Positions 36,101 through 45,621 of a DNA stretch of 60,000 nucleotides are shown here, one piece after another. Position 1 is the stretch's first letter. Every line of letters begins with the position of its first letter. The notes beneath the pieces were generated by a model. The model had not been told where the DNA came from. It was given only the letters and a program-made list of their open reading frames with translations, and ran no database searches. The translations under genes were made by a program, and so were the position numbers. Origin of the DNA: Apostichopus japonicus (taxonomy: Eukaryota; Echinodermata; Holothuroidea; Aspidochirotida; Stichopodidae); the NCBI RefSeq assembly GCF_037975245.1, contig NC_092569.1, positions 5,948,501 to 6,008,500 of the forward strand, given 5' to 3'.

Positions 36101-39100
36101 AAAGAAAAATATTGACAATATAATTGCAATTTGGATGCAAACCTGTAACGTGTTAACACAAAGGATGAATTTTATTTTATTTCAGTATATTATTTTCTAG
36201 ACTGCTTTCATTATTCCTCTTTGTAAACATTTTCTTCTGCTACTAATTACTATAGTTGAAGAGCCTCATCTACTCTCCTACCATCAGCCACCCTTCGCCC
36301 CTCCCCATCCACACCCGGTCAGGGGGCATGTCCTTCTTCTATGTAAGATGTGTCTATAAGTAGACTTACCAAACTACGATCCCCGTAGCGAGAAAGTGAG
36401 ATGGAATTTCTACGGCCCCGGACAAGAAAACGTTCAAGTATGGATCCCCGGCGATGTGACCGGCGTTAAGAGACAATCCATAATAGGAGAAAGCGGTTAC
36501 AAACCTGTAGGAAACGTGCAACATACTTATGAAATATAAAATCAATATGATACAATCTACAAATCCTCATGATCAATTTCCAGTACTCAATTTTCATTTA
36601 GCATGCTTTCATTTTGGATTCAAAGAGCCCGTAAGTGGTTATCCTTGATGTTCAAAAAACAGTGGCATTCTGTGGAATTTTAAGCCTATAAATATTAAAT
36701 TGATATTAAAAATCTTGTCATAAACTTTATGTATCTTGCATAAGTAGGTCAGAATTTTGAGATAATGATACACTGGCTGTTAATCAGAAGAGCGCCACCG
36801 ATCCACGCATGATTTTGGAGAGATATTAACAAGTCGATTGAAGCTAGTATATGTGTAAAGCAGCATGTTATACCAAATAATGTCCAAACTGCATTCAAAA
36901 CTCGTTACGCGTTGGTCAACATTCTCCAGGCCTTTAGCTAATGTGGTTTGTTACCACTCCTGACTATCCGCTGCTTGCATTCTTGGCTATGATTGGCTCA
37001 TATGATGTCATATGACCATCCCTAAAAATCCGTTTATCACCCATAATAACAAATATGATGTATACGTAAGTTGACTAAACCTTATCTCTTTCTTCTGAAA
37101 ATTTCGTCGCCCGGTCACTTTTCATGGATTATATATTCACGGGCAAAAAGGTAATCGAAATGGTTCTTTCAAAATATGATTTTGAAGGGTTAAGCCGGCC
37201 GCACAATACACAACTGATCATTATCCGATGCAACTCTACTGACGTTACGTTGAAAATCGTGGATATTTTATGATTGAAAACGATTTTGCTAGCTTAAAGA
37301 CTCGTCCGCTTCAGTCTGGAAAAATCATGAACATGTAGCGATTTCCCGACTGGCAGTCGTGCAGTGTGCGTTGATTCACGACTGAAAACTGTACAGCAAC
37401 AAATATAAGCAACCACCCGAGCAAAACTTAGTCATATATCTCGACTTACCACAACATAGATAGTACCAGCGATACCAATGACATCTTACAACCGTTGAAT
37501 AATTCCAAATAGGAATTTGGTGTTGCCTTGCTTTGTCCATCTTTTTGTCGAACTTGCTTGGTGTCGACTGCGTCCTTTTCGCTATCACAAATGACCGCAG
37601 TGTTCGTCACCTCATTGACACCGTCACTGTCGCATCTGAGACTCGATGTAACAATCACCTTGTGGTCATGTTTCTCTGTTGTAGATGATGACTGTCTTTG
37701 ATCTACACCGTTAATATCTTCTTCCATTACTACGTTTCTCTCATACTGAAACACTGATTCTTTTGCTTCCGTCTTCCCTGATGTATCTTCTGGAACGAAA
37801 TTGATTTCCACATTCCCTTTACCATTGAAGTGAGCAATCTTCTTCACAATCGCAGTAGCCTCTTCATAGCGACCATTTGATAGTAACCACCGTGGAGATT
37901 CCGGAACCACCCTTTGCAAAAGAATTACAGGAAGGCAAGTTAGAATTTCGTAAAAGTTAACCGTGGGGCAAAATGTAAAGAATGTCCATTAAAAGCCTTA
38001 CATAATTATAAGAAATATTTGACAAACTGAAGACTCCTGAATCAGACATAACGTTCGCAACAGTTCCAACTGGGCCTAAACATATGAGCAATGTAGAATA
38101 TATAGTTGTATAAGGAGTTATTAGAGAACATATACACAATTCAACTGTTATAAGAAACAGAAACAGTGGTACCTTCCAACAAAAAAGGATGTAGAAAATA
38201 TGGCTCATTTCTTCTTTTTTCTTCGTTGACTTAATTGACTAATTTACGTTTATATTCGAAAAAAAAACCTTCTGCCACAACCCTTCCCTTTCCACCTTGA
38301 ACATGACTTGCCCTAATGCTCTGATAAACGGATCATAATCATTCAGCACAATCCAAATGAAGGCAATATGACGTAAAGTTAATCCCTTCCTCACTCGCAA
38401 AACGTGTAATAACAAGTGTAAACCCTATATGAATACGTTTGGTAATTTTTAATCTATTGTTTCCATTTATCTATACATTTGGGTGGGTGCGTAGTTTCTT
38501 GATGGGTGTGTGAGAACTAGTGATTTGTAACGGTACTACACCGAAGGCGCAAGACACCAGTCTTCTTACTGCGAGTGAAGTCGATCTATAAATTGTTTGC
38601 CACATTAGGTATGTATGTTTTATGCATAACAGAAAAGGTTCATCGCAACTGAAAACATGGGTTATTCTGATATATATGATTGTTCCACCATTTTCCTGCC
38701 TAAATCCCAATATCTCGTTTTAAAAACTCACTAGTTCCCTGGGACTAAATCCAAATTAACATCTAACTTGTGACCGAGTTCTCGTTTTATCTACCCGATA
38801 CTCATAGCTAGTACAGTAACTACTGTTCATGTTCCACAACCGTGCATCAGTAACTACTGCGCTGTGTTCGCAACACGGTAACATGTGTTACAGTTGGCAC
38901 AGTAATTACTGGAAAGTTGAACACGTTGAACTACGAGTCCGACAGGTAAAAATTTGCAGTAAAATATTTAATTTTTTTTTTAATTTTGTAAAATTTTAAA
39001 TTTAAATTTTTTTTTTTTTTTAATTTGCAGTAAGAAAAAACTTGCAGTAATAACTGTGCCACCTGTTACACATTTTACCGTGTTACGAACGCAGTGCAGT

Positions 39101-42074
39101 AGTTACTGATGCACGGTTGTGGAACATTAACAGTATATAGTTACTCTACTAGCTATGAGTATTGGCTGTTTTATCCTGAATTTGTTACGGTTCCTTATAT
39201 GTACTTTAAATTCCAAACATATTGATTACGTATCTACCTTACAACACGCTTACGAGATTGACTATAGTAATAATAGGAATGTGTCTTCGCAGAGCAGAGT
39301 GTGTTCCATTGCTGTAAGACTATACGTGCATTTATTCATCGACAAACTACCCGTTTAAATTCATGTTAAGCGGCGGTGTTTCGCATTTAAGTCACTCTGT
39401 ACCTCAACGATATTGTGTAATTCAAGCAGTCTCCAAATTAAGGACTTTCTTTTAAATATATATATATTATATATATATAATATATAGATATAATATATTT
39501 AATATATAGATATATTTAATATATGTATATATGTGTATATTTGTATGTATGTATATATATGTATGTATATATGTGTATGTATATGTATTAGTATATGTGT
39601 TGTCTTACCAATAAAATATCGGAAGAAATAAGAAAGGAATGGATATTGCTAGCTGAAGGTACCGCCAGTCACGGATGAAATATGCAATTATAGGTAGCGA
39701 AAGGATTCCACCGGCCCAAAAATTCATCATACAGATGAAAGAATACGGTCGCCATCGAGGTGTAAACAGTTCAGAAACCATTGTGTAGACAGGAAGCTCA
39801 TAACCCTGTAATAAAACAATCAAGTTGGCAATCTGGGTTTCGTTTTTAAATAAAAACAGTTCATCGAACTCAATAATGTGAAAATAGCAGCAATTTGGCT
39901 GTTTGATGACTATGGAAATAGAATACATCGTTTGGTTTTACTTCTTGCAATCATAAACATAGCTCACAAAAATAAATCGATATAAATAATAAATAATTTA
40001 AATGATCAATTGGTTACTAGTACTGATTTGATCAAACAAAAGAAACGGTATAGCCTTTATTATACCTGATCCAATACTCCTATAAAGAAGCGCACGATGA
40101 TGAACATTGTGAAAGATGATGAAAATGCCTGGATTGTACCAACAATTCCTTGAACAAACAGCGAAATGAATAGTATTGGTTTTCGACCAAATCGATCGGC
40201 GAGATAGCCGGCGAGGTAGGAGCCAACCATTACACCAACCATAAGTACAGTCTGCGAAATCTCAGCAAATCCAGCCTGATCACAAACAAGATCCCACTGC
40301 AGGTCAAATCAGAAGAAACGGATATCAGAACAGCAGCGAAGGGTTCAGGTGCGTAGCCAAGGGGGCGAAGGGGGCAGCCGCCCCCCCCCCTTGAGCCTAT
40401 TTTATATTTATTTTTTTAATGTTTTTATGATATCGCTAGTAATTTCAAAAGAGAAAATGCTAAGATGCAACTTACAAGGCCTGGGAAGTGCCATTTCCAG
40501 CGATCTGGGAGGCATTTTCAGCCAAAATTTTATTGTACGCTTCGCGCCAACTCATGGTGGCGCTACGCTTAGATAGTATGCAATGCCGTATCTACGGCTC
40601 TGAATTTTTTTCTACATTTTCGCCCCTCCGTAGGCAAATTCCTGGCTACGCGCCAGGAAGGGTTCGATGATGTGTGTTTGGGCAGGGAGTTGTTATGGAA
40701 CAACTCCCTGGTTTGGGGCTGAGTGTTCAAACTTGGAGGGGCAAGTGATTGATCTGACCAAACTGATACCTCAAGAATTTTCCCCTAATAAAACGGGTTC
40801 ACTGTTCATAATATGTTTTATCATGTCATATATCTCCAGAACAATACATTTTAAACACAGGGTTATTAAACGATTAATAAGTTACTAATAAAGAGAAGCT
40901 GCGGGATTAAAACAAACAATATATATTAAGCCCGACGTACATTGCCACGACTGGAAGTTACCCGATTCAACTCCAAGATCGTGACGTAGGTTTTGGTAGT
41001 CGTCTTTCGGTCTTGCATCTGATCCCGGCGCATCGGACGACTTATTTTTGGTCATATGCAAAGTTGCATCCCTGCATGTGTTAAGACTGTGCAGTTTTAT
41101 TCGTATCCACTACGGCGGCTGCCGGTCGGGAAAACACTGCATGTTCACTTTTCCCGACTCGGACTTCACACTGGCAAATTCTTAGTCAGTCGTATAGTCT
41201 TAAGTACACGCACACTGTCCAGACTTTCTATGTTTTTACACATATATAACATTGTCGAGGTGAGTTGGGTCGCGATCAGTCGTCTAGCGGTGTGCGGTGT
41301 ACGGTCTGCGATGTGCGGTGGGCGTTGTTATACTGAAACGGTACTCTGTGATAATTTGGAAATATTACCTCTCCTACACAGGGTCACGTATAATTCAATG
41401 AAATTTAAAGCTTAACAGCAAATCTTTGCCACGGCAACTTAAAATACAAAGGCAGTACATTATGTCAATGTTTGGATAAACATATATTTGATATATCTAA
41501 AAAAATGTTTTTTACAAGGAACCAATAGACATCATTACACCGGTTACCTGTAACGACTGGTTCACAATATTCAGCACCTATTTCTCCTTCGACACTTTGA
41601 ACAAAGGTGGTTTGTAAGGAGTGCTTTGACAATTAATCTGTCTTTGGCTTCGGTGTAATCTTTAAAAAGAGAAGACTTCGAAACATCACATTTCAAGATG
41701 AAATGTCGGTAGGCACCAGCCGTGCAATACGGTTGACGAACAACTTCTTCTCCACTTACCTGGCTGACAATTGTCGAACCATACAGATCGTCTGAGTAAA
41801 ACCAACCATTTTCACAAGAGATGGACGAATTGCCTTCTTCACTTTCTCCACATTTAGCTATATCGTAGCCAATTTGATCGGTTACGTGCGCCCATTCTGT
41901 ATCGACTGACGCTGGTTTGCACCAGTGGTTCGGGGTTGCACCCAAAAAGACAATAGCAAATATATGCCAAGAAGCTGGTAGTTGTCCGATAGAACAAATG
42001 ATGAAGAAGATGAGAACCTGGCCTCTTCCGTAGTCTCCTATTCTACTGTAGGCATCATCTAGTTGGACGGACAT
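28922..42074 (-). CDS. SLC22-type organic ion/solute transporter, right copy (intact)
   Basis: Nine coding exons with GT-AG borders join in phase: 42074-41760, 40296-40066, 39805-39609, 37911-37450, 36504-36370, 35754-35669, 31031-30911, 30082-30010, 29167-28922. The product is 621 residues, slightly long for the 550-600 usual in the family. An MFS plasma-membrane carrier with 12 TMs is expected. Landmarks: TM1 about 17-45; large extracellular loop with HWC and sequon Asn82; STIVSQ-WDLVCD at 101-111; GSYLAGYLADRFGRKP at 130-145; PESPRWLL at 251-258; a long acidic loop to about 385; FGRRW at 448-452; SEIFPT in TM11; PEMKG at 567-571. These fit the OCT/OCTN/SLC22A15-16 side of the family, but substrate cannot be assigned. 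The start ATG at 42074 is the one shared with the left copy. The locus is convergent with the left copy, with the two GPCR genes between. Confidence 0.9.
30010..30082 (-). CDS. Right SLC22 copy, exon 8
   Basis: 73 bases, acceptor AAACAG, donor TTG|GTAAGT. NKGIG ... ARVGALLAPF. Confidence 0.88.
30130..30166. repeat. (TA)n microsatellite in intron 7 of right SLC22 copy
   Basis: Uninterrupted TA repeats about 35 bases long, close to the exon 8 acceptor. The left arm has only a few TA units at the matching place (about 10000). Confidence 0.85.
30911..31031 (-). CDS. Right SLC22 copy, exon 7
   Basis: 121 bases, acceptor CAACAG, donor GAG|GTAAGT. TM10-TM11 with SEIFPT. Intron 6 before it is about 4.6 kb here against 2.3 kb in the left copy, mostly because of transposon insertions. 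Confidence 0.88.
31109..33279. mobile_element. hAT-like element (host of a nested insertion)
   Basis: Termini CAGCGACGTAGCTAGGA (left) and TGGCTACGTCCCTG (right) form inverted ends. Exact 8-bp direct repeats GCCGGGTG flank it (31101-31108 and 33280-33287). The left arm has a single GCCGGGTG at the matching site (about 9239-9246, reverse complement). It is about 2.17 kb with another element inside (31404-32281). No transposase frame is evident, so it is non-autonomous. It lies in intron 6 of the right SLC22 copy. Confidence 0.85.
31404..32281. mobile_element. Nested hAT-like element
   Basis: Termini CAAGGGCGGCGGAAGCA and GGTTCCGCCGCCCTTG are inverted. Exact 8-bp repeats AAGGTACA flank it (31396-31403 and 32282-32289). 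It lies wholly inside the element at 31109-33279. It has G/C runs just inside the ends. About 280 bases of its interior (31566-31860) recur in the host element at about 32297-32540, so the two are related. Confidence 0.88.
33600..33650. repeat. C run in intron 6
   Basis: A C homopolymer (about 33622-33636) matches the G run at about 8931-8941 in the left arm, so it predates the duplication. Confidence 0.7.
34177..34548. mobile_element. Short hAT-like MITE in intron 6 of right SLC22 copy
   Basis: Inverted ends CAGGGGCGTAGGAGGG and GGTTCCTACGCCCTTG, 372 bases. Exact 8-bp repeats GTGCAGTT (34169-34176 and 34549-34556). The left arm (about 7880-7900) has an uninterrupted, single, slightly diverged copy of the target. 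Confidence 0.88.
34900..35260 (-). repeat. Dispersed degenerate repeat, right-arm partner of 7150-7480
   Basis: Collinear reverse-complement partner of the left-arm block, with the same AATTCATC / TTTTGTTGC core motifs. Confidence 0.5.
35265..35560 (-). repeat. Retroposon-like insertion with ATT-rich tail
   Basis: Present in the right arm but missing at about 7155-7165 of the left arm. On the minus strand it ends with GCGTTTTAAAGCAC, CGCTTTACAAAATAAATT and an ATTATTATCATTATT tail, like the 3' end of a SINE or LINE. Exact boundaries are uncertain. Confidence 0.5.
35669..35754 (-). CDS. Right SLC22 copy, exon 6
   Basis: 86 bases, acceptor CTACAG, donor ACAG|GTGAGT. FGRRWPI and TM9. Confidence 0.88.
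36370..36504 (-). CDS. Right SLC22 copy, exon 5
   Basis: 135 bases, phase 2 to 2. FVTAFSYYGLSLN, TM7-TM8. Confidence 0.88.
37450..37911 (-). CDS. Right SLC22 copy, exon 4 (central loop)
   Basis: 462 bases, acceptor GCAAAG, donor TGTG|GTAAGT, phase 2 at both ends. It begins WVVPESPRWLL and encodes the long cytoplasmic loop (acidic, with many Ser/Thr/Asp/Lys) and the start of TM7. This exon has no counterpart in the left copy. Confidence 0.88.
38798..39162. mobile_element. Foldback element in intron 3 of right SLC22 copy
   Basis: Arms 38798-38911 and 39045-39162 are near-perfect reverse complements. Both contain ATACTCATAGCTAG, TGTTCCACAACCGTGCATCA and AACACGGTAA. A central A/T-rich section separates them. 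A truncated relative lies at 52353-52475. Confidence 0.82.
39454..39600. repeat. TA/TATG-rich low-complexity tract
   Basis: Compound TA, TATG and TGTATA repeats directly after exon 3 of the right SLC22 copy. Confidence 0.85.
39609..39805 (-). CDS. Right SLC22 copy, exon 3
   Basis: 197 bases, acceptor TTACAG, donor TTG|GTAAGA; the last Trp codon is split TG|G. TM4-TM6 segment. Confidence 0.9.
40066..40296 (-). CDS. Right SLC22 copy, exon 2
   Basis: 77 codons, phase 0 to 0. WDLVCD, TM2 with the intact glycine, DRFGRKP loop, TM3. Confidence 0.9.
40346..40656. mobile_element. Short hAT-like MITE in intron 1 of right SLC22 copy
   Basis: Ends CAGGTGCGTAGCCAAGG and CCTGGCTACGCGCCAG, 311 bases, with an inner C run. 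Exact 8-bp repeats GAAGGGTT (40338-40345 and 40657-40664). The left arm has one copy (GAGGGTT, reverse complement near 3559-3566) and no insertion. Confidence 0.88.
41760..42074 (-). CDS. Right SLC22 copy, exon 1
   Basis: 105 codons, donor CAG|GTAAGT. N-terminus, TM1 and extracellular loop. The T run that is four long in the left copy is five long here and keeps the frame. An acceptor-like TTTTCGTAG lies about 37 bases upstream, so a 5' non-coding exon is likely. Confidence 0.9.
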
Positions 42075-42255
42075 CTTTTGACTGGATCAGGATGCTGCCG
42101 TAATTGAATTTACCTACGAAAACCAAAAGTGTTAAAGGGATATTATGGGTGGCTGAAATGTTGAACATTTCTGCATCTTTATGTCAAAATCCTCACACTC
42201 ATATAACTTTTTGTATGGCGAAGATATGAAATTGTCCAATATGGTGATATATATT

Positions 42256-44997
42256 TCAATTCAACCATAGTTAGGAACAAGATCATTAGATCGAGGTTAT
42301 CCAGTAACAGTTTGGAATTTTTTTGTGTCAGTTGAGCGAAGTGTTTTATCTCTAATTTACCTTTACTAACCTCATAGCGGTTCCATGCGCACTGCAGGGA
42401 AACAAACCATATTTTGGTGAACGTTCACGAATGGACGAGTTGACTACACCAATATTTCGAGGGGTCACGATAACGTATAAGTTTCGTTACTCATTTCAAA
42501 ATAAAACTGACCTACGAGGTGAAACAGGAGTCGTGTTAAGTTTCCATAAAATTGGTTATGTATTTGATTATGAAGGTTTATCTCAAAGAAATTTTCTTTT
42601 GAAATTCATGTTCCAGTTTTCTGTTTAGCGGGCAAGATTCAAATTTTCGTGACAGAAATCGACAAAAAGTTGCGAGATCACGGGGTCAGACTCCCAACTG
42701 ATAAACCTCTCGTTACAAGAGACCGGTCAGCGGTAGAGGGTTCAATCAGTGTGACGCGCTTCTTTGATTTGAGAGGACAAGCTACCTCAAACAAACTTTC
42801 AAACCAAATGAAACAACTGTGCATTCTGTACTAATAAATCCAGTATTCACATGTCTTTCCAGAAAAGGGCACGTTTTGATTTCATTTTTTTCTCGATATT
42901 GTGTTTTCTAACTACAACTTTATTTTCAAAAGAGAGAATTTTCCACATAACAAAAGAACGCCATCACCCCCCCCCCCCCTGAATGTATACCAGCATTATT
43001 GGAGTTATGTGCATACATGGTAGTGCAAAAGATGGAGCAGTCTACACGTTCGTAATGATCATACTTCCTGTACAAAAATCTCAAACCATTTAAAAAACCC
43101 GACATATTCAGAAAATCAGTTAGGGCGGATCCAGAAGGGGCTCAGACCTCTTTATCTAATGTTACGTTTTTGGGGAGGGGGCGGGGAGGAGAGTGGGGCA
43201 ATGAAAATTAGCTGCAAACATAATTTTGTTCAAAGTAACATTTAGTACGCATTCCTCGTGGGTATGTCTTTCGTTTTCTGATATTTTCTTATGCACCGCT
43301 TTTTATGCAATTTCTAGACCTACCGTTGCTTGCCTCTTGTAACTACCAGCCCCCCCCCCCCCCTTATACCTATACCTCTCCCCGACTTCCCTTCAGCCAA
43401 ATCATGGAGCTGCCACTGCCAATCGGTTAGTCTTACAGTTTTGCATTACCAGATGAAATAGATAAAAGGGCGGTCCCGTAGGTTGCACATCACCAACATA
43501 AGAAACTATAGTGACAACAGCAAGGACACCATAATAAGCCTTTCGTATCCCTCGATTTGGGATATATCATAGAATGAAACTAAAGAATTCTAGAAATAAA
43601 ATAGAAAACGAAGGAAACAATAGGAAACAAGAAAACCAACATACGACACCATAAGAAACTTCTGATACTCTTCATAAATTTGGCACATATCCTATGTAAT
43701 TACAATCAGATCACGATTGGCTATTGCCGACACTGCAACGACACAACAATAGTAACATGACGAGCTTTTTTGTTATCCTACCATTTTCCTATTGCCGTAA
43801 TTTACATTATTACACAACAAACAAGACCAACATAAGAAACTAGTAACAGCAACAACGACAACAATATCATCATAAACCCTTCATATCTCACGGTTATGAC
43901 TCTCCATATTGTGCTTATACCATGAGCAAATATTGCTTATCGTAATAGCTAACAACGGCCTTAACAACAGCAACGTTTAACTACCCCCAAACTGGTTTGT
44001 GTAAACCAATAAAATGTGAACAAGATTCGTCATTCACAACAACCGAGTAAACGTCAACAAGTCCGGTTTTGATATCCCACAATTTCACGGTGATATATAT
44101 TTATAGGGATATTCCCGTGGCTGACAATGTGGAACTTATGTGCAAAGGAAAAAGAAAAATATTCCATACTGCTAGTTGACAACTTAATCTCCAGTCTGTC
44201 TTGTCCCTTAGTCACGATAATGTTGATTGAATGGAGTTTATTTTGACTGACTAAACCTTCGATTCTTCCCTGGAGTTAATCACAGTATAGGTGGTCTGTG
44301 ACGTCATGACGACAACATGTCCTACAAAAGGTTAACTATTTTACTACAATAACATTGTCGATTTGTCCTTGAAAAATTTTGGAATGCTTGATTAGCCGTC
44401 AAGATTCTTTGTATTAAGAGTTTGATTAATATGCGAATTATTTGTAGAAATATTCTTTTCCGCCGTGAATAAGTGAGTTAATTACAACAATAAACATCAC
44501 AAAAGCATTTTCAGTTGAATTTGTCGTAATTACACGCGCACAAACAACAAGAACAATAAATAGTAACTACAAGCTTCTGCTAACTTATTGTTTCGAAAAT
44601 CCCAAACATGTAATTAAAACGAGACCTTTACATTCATTAAAACACAAACAATACAACAGGAACACAAAAACGAGACGACAAAAGGTATAATCAGTGATAT
44701 TTAACGGTTTGTCGATCCCAGGCACTCCCATGAGTTAGAAAATGTCCCCAAAAGTCATTTTGTTTTGTAAATTTAAGAGACCTGTTCAATTGAATCCCAT
44801 GATGATCTAGGCTGTCTCTTTCATCCCACCTGTGGATTAGTTGATGGTTTGAACAGCTGGACGACAGTGACACCTTGACCTTTCAGTTGGCGTATGAAAG
44901 ACTGAACATGCGTATAACGCTGTAACTCCATGGTATGACCTTAGACTGGAATATTGGAGTCTTGGTTCAGCTATGTACTTATTGATGAAAGGACATG
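42256..44997. other. Region outside the right arm, no gene seen
   Basis: AT-rich and repeat-rich. Scattered short frames have no recognisable product. C runs at about 42967-42979 and 43351-43364. Confidence 0.4.
43117..43418. mobile_element. Possible hAT-like MITE
   Basis: Left end CAGTTAGGGCGGATCCAG and right end ATGGAGCTGCCACTG resemble inverted ends of this class, with C and G runs inside. No matching 8-bp target repeats are seen, so the call is weak. Confidence 0.35.
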
Positions 44998-45160
44998 CAG
45001 GCCCGCATAGCTAGACTCGGGCACGGGAAGTGGGAGCTCCCCCGAAATGTGCCCTCCTCATTGGTCTCACGTTATACAGGTCACGAATATTGTCCCTCGC
45101 CTTAAATTGTTGCCTTCGCCATCAATCCGCTCAAAGTTGGAATTCCTGGCTACGGGCGTG
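44998..45160. mobile_element. Short hAT-like MITE
   Basis: Ends CAGGCCCGCATAGCTAG and CCTGGCTACGGGCGTG are inverted. Flanks AGGACATG and AGGAAATT agree at six of eight positions, as expected of a decayed target duplication. Confidence 0.6.
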
Positions 45161-45313
45161 AGGAAATTCCGATACTCCTACCTTACCAATGTAATACATA
45201 AACATGGACTACTTTGAAATAGATCTTATTTATATTGTCATTGAAATGAATAATTCCTAAGTGATAAGAGAAAATAAACCAAGTCAAAAATAAATAAATA
45301 GGTCCGTCACTAC

Positions 45314-45621
45314 CAGGGACGTAGCCAGATGGGGGGAGGGGGCAATGGGAGAAATCGCTCCCCCCCCCCGCCTTGAGTACCCCGAAAATTAAATTTAACT
45401 AAAAGCAGTGATTTTCAGTGAAGTGAAGTTCACCGTCTGCTACGTAATACAATTCTCTTATTATTGTTTATTTCCTGCAAGCGTGGGAGGCTTTTTTGTG
45501 GCAAAACAACTTCTTTGTACATCATGGCGCTCCGTTAAGTGTAACAATGCATCCTTTGTGACAAGTGCCCCTTTTAAAACTCTGCCCCTCCCCCTCTTTT
45601 AAGTTTCTGGCAACGTCCATG
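45314..45621. mobile_element. Short hAT-like MITE
   Basis: Ends CAGGGACGTAGCCAGATG and TTTCTGGCAACGTCCATG match inverted at about 15 of 18 positions. G and C runs lie just inside the left end. Flanks GTCACTAC and GTTACTGT agree at five of eight. Confidence 0.6.

Larger units (their letters stand above)
27465..42255 (-). repeat. Right arm of the large inverted duplication
   Basis: Reverse-complement partner of about 2395-13775. It carries the complete SLC22 copy and has gained nested hAT-like insertions (31109-33279), two further short ones (34177-34548, 40346-40656), a retroposon-like piece near 35265-35560, and a foldback element (38798-39162). Outer similarity ends near 42255, shortly upstream of the first coding exon. 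Confidence 0.85.
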
